A program made the position numbers and the translations under genes. From NCBI GenBank assembly GCA_946807835.1, contig OX327695.1:26270501-26334500 (forward strand): DNA of 64,000 bases, in the 5' to 3' direction. This document shows, in pieces, positions 61,704 through 64,000 of this stretch (position 1 is the first letter of the stretch; every line of letters starts with the position of its first letter). Under the pieces are notes generated by a model that was given only the letters and a program-made list of their open reading frames with translations, did no database searches and was not told the DNA's origin. The stretch comes from Ailanthus altissimus (taxonomy: Eukaryota; Streptophyta; Magnoliopsida; Sapindales; Simaroubaceae).

Positions 61704-63899
61704 ATGGCAAGCCGGGGCAATTTCTTTTCTGGGTTATCCTTCTTACTCTTTGTGTTTATTGGGTTTGTCTCTTTTCCTGCTGAAGCCGCCATAAAGAAGT
61801 ACCAATTCGATGTGAGTACTTAAACGCATTACATATAACTGACATGCACTTGTGCCATTAGTTCTTTTTTGAATATTATTCTACTTAGTGATATATACCT
61901 TAGCAATATTGGGTTTAACTTCTCAGATCCAAGTGAAGAATGTTAGTAGACTGTGCCATGCAAAACCAATTGTAACTGTAAATGGGAGGTATCCAGGGCC
62001 TACTATCTACGTAAGAGAGGGAGATAGAGTTCTTGTCAACGTCACAAACCATGCTCAATATAACATGTCAATTCATTGGTATGATCTGAAGTACATATTC
62101 GGATAAAAATACCAAAAAGCATAGTACTTCTGTGTTCTTATTATACCGGCTATGTGATTCTTATATATAGGCATGGACTGATGCAATATCGCAATGGTTG
62201 GGCGGATGGACCGGCTTATATAACACAATGTCCGATCAAAACTGGCAGTAGCTACACTTACGACTTCAATGTAACAGGACAAAGAGGTACATTGTGGTGG
62301 CATGCACACATTCTTTGGCTGAGGGCCACCGTCTACGGTGCAATTGTCATCATGCCAAAACCGGGGACCCCATTTCCTTTCCCACAGCCTGACAGAGAAG
62401 AAGTTATTATACTAGGTTGGTAAAAAATTATCTTGTTTGATACAAGATGGCCTCGGAACTTCGCGAGTTTTATTTATTTGGTCAATCAAACCAGGTTGCC
62501 TCAATTTCATTTGTATGTTTTGTAGGAGAATGGTGGCACAATGATGTTGAGGATATCGAAAAGCAAGGAAACAAAATGGGCTTGCCACCAAATATGTCAG
62601 ATGCACACACAATCAACGGAAAGCCGGGACCCCTCTTTCCTTGTTCTGAAAAACGTAAGCAAAAATCAGCCAGTGAAAACTTCAAGTCATAGCATGGTTT
62701 TCTTTCTTAACTACTTGCGCTGAAATAGAAAAATAGTCAGTTAACAGATAGGAAAAAAATTATGATACAGCAAGCCAAATACTAAAAAATAAGGCTTAAA
62801 GATTTAAAGAGAAATAAAAAAGCAAGAGTAGATTAAGCTACCAAATCTTTCAAGTCATGTTTTCTCAGGTTTTAAGAAATTGCGTGAACAAAGTGAGAAA
62901 GAAAAGCAAGATGTATTTGGTACTACAGTAAGTGTGAAGGAAGTTTTATTTACTTTATCAATTTGCTCCTTTCAGATACTTTTGCCATGGAGGTTGAATC
63001 AGGAAAGACATATCTCTTGAGGATCATCAACGCGGCCCTCAACGACGAGCTTTTCTTTGCCATAGCCGGCCACGACTTGAAAGTTGTGGAAGTTGATGCA
63101 GTTTATACAAAGCCATTCGCTACTCAAGCTATCCTAATTGCACCAGGGCAAACTACAAACGTTCTGGTTCAAGCCAACCAAAAACTAGGCAGATACTTCA
63201 TGGCTACTAGGCCTTTCATGGATGCTCCAATTCCAGTAGACAACAACACAGCCACAGGAATCCTTCAATACAAAGGCATCCCTAACACTGTTCTCCCAAC
63301 ACTTCCCCAAATGCCTGCACCAAATGACACAGAATCTGTTTTGAGTTATAACAAGAAACTTAGAAGCCTCAACAGTCAACAATATCCGGCTAATGTTCCA
63401 CAGAAAGTTGATCGAAAACTCTTCTACACTATCGGATTTGGAAAAGATCCTTGTCCTACCTGCGTGAATGGAACCAGACTCCTAGCAACTCTGAACAATA
63501 TCTCTTTTGTAATGCCAAAAACCGCCCTTCTCCAAGCTCACTACTTCAACCTCAAAGGAGTTTTCAAGACTGATTTTCCTGACAAGCCTCCTAGAACTTT
63601 CAACTACACTGGCGCACCACTTACAGCAAATCTTGGAACATCCCGGGGGACAAGGCTTAGCAAGATCCCCTTCAACTCGACAGTTGAGTTAGTGTTGCAA
63701 GACACTAATCTATTAACTGTCGAGTCACATCCATTCCATCTCCATGGCTATAACTTCTTCGTTGTTGGAACTGGCATTGGAAACTTTGATCCTGTCAAAG
63801 ACCCTGCTAAGTATAATCTTGTTGATCCTGTAGAGAGAAACACAGTTGGTGTCCCCACTGGTGGTTGGACCGCCATTCGATTTAGAGCTGATAATCCAG
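61704..63899 (+). CDS. LAC11: Laccase 11-like multicopper oxidase, last exon beyond the window
   Basis: Exons are 61704-61811, 61927-62078, 62171-62415, 62526-62654 and 62976-63899, joining in frame. The frame continues past a GT donor at 63900 to a sixth exon outside the window. The N-terminus [20 protein letters not shown] with AEA is a secretion signal, as expected for an apoplastic enzyme. Copper-ligand motifs seen are HWHG (exon 2-3 junction), [15 protein letters not shown] and [11 protein letters not shown]. The last one (HCHxxxH) must lie in the missing exon. [12 protein letters not shown] and [20 protein letters not shown] are family blocks. Laccases oxidise monolignols with O2 in the cell wall. 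Sequence is closest to LAC11 as I remember it ([36 protein letters not shown]). Many NxS/T sites are present. The gene is complete except for the cut edge. Confidence 0.93.
63025..63045 (+). promoter_or_regulatory. Possible miR397-type target site in the laccase mRNA
   Basis: The exon-5 stretch starting CATCAACGCGGCCCTC differs at three of 21 positions from the perfect complement of plant miR397 as I remember it. The site is in the conserved place (coding IINAALNDE) used in other laccases. Two mismatches are central or near-central, so cleavage is uncertain. Confidence 0.35.
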
Positions 63900-64000
63900 G
63901 TACATTAATTAATATTCAGCACAGCAGCACCTATGATTATGTACTGTGTCAAAATCTAGAGGAGAGTTTATACATATACACACACACTAATGTTGTTTTT

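Overview
The window is nuclear DNA of a eudicot plant. It is strongly AT-rich, its genes have short exons with GT-AG introns, it has a eukaryotic tRNA, and it carries plant-only families (PUB-type U-box, tubby-like F-box, laccase) with plant LTR retrotransposons. The proteins fit a rosid, possibly a woody one, but I cannot fix the species from sequence alone.

Layout. At 131-1698 is a terminal-inverted-repeat element. Then come a PUB5-like U-box/ARM E3 ligase gene (2909-7195, +), a tRNA-Asn(GUU) gene (9576-9649), a divergent bHLH transcription factor gene of six exons (9911-11981, +) and a tandem TRIM retrotransposon (13860-15182). From 15731 to 42884 lies one nested block: an old, stop-riddled Ty3/gypsy chromovirus-type element on the + strand, interrupted by two diverged 2-kb repeats in opposite orientation, a solo LTR, and a young 12.4-kb Ty3/gypsy element on the - strand (20392-32822). 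To the right are APC10 (46024-48445, +), a tubby-like F-box gene (50376-52242, -), a copia-type LTR fragment, two inverted-repeat elements, and a LAC11-like laccase gene (61704 to beyond the right edge, +).

The most unusual object is the young element at 20392-32822. Its two 1556-bp LTRs show no difference by eye, and it has a perfect GTCAT target duplication, a tRNA-Asp primer site, and a complete 1803-aa Gag-Pol frame. Downstream of pol, where related Athila-type elements may carry an env-like frame, it has two intact extra frames on the same strand. One is a 182-aa basic C4 zinc-finger protein that resembles the cysteine-rich nucleic-acid-binding proteins of carla- and mandari-type plant RNA viruses, some of which suppress RNA silencing. 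The other is an intronless LOG-like cytokinin-activating phosphoribohydrolase that appears to have its own TATA box. I infer a retrotransposon with a cargo cassette that could dampen host silencing and raise active cytokinin. This is a hypothesis from sequence only. One RNase H catalytic Asp is Asn in this copy, so the copy may now depend on relatives.

The host genes do not form a pathway. They are ordinary single-copy-style plant loci (ubiquitin ligation, cell-cycle proteolysis, transcription, lignin polymerisation) separated by transposon-rich intergenic DNA.
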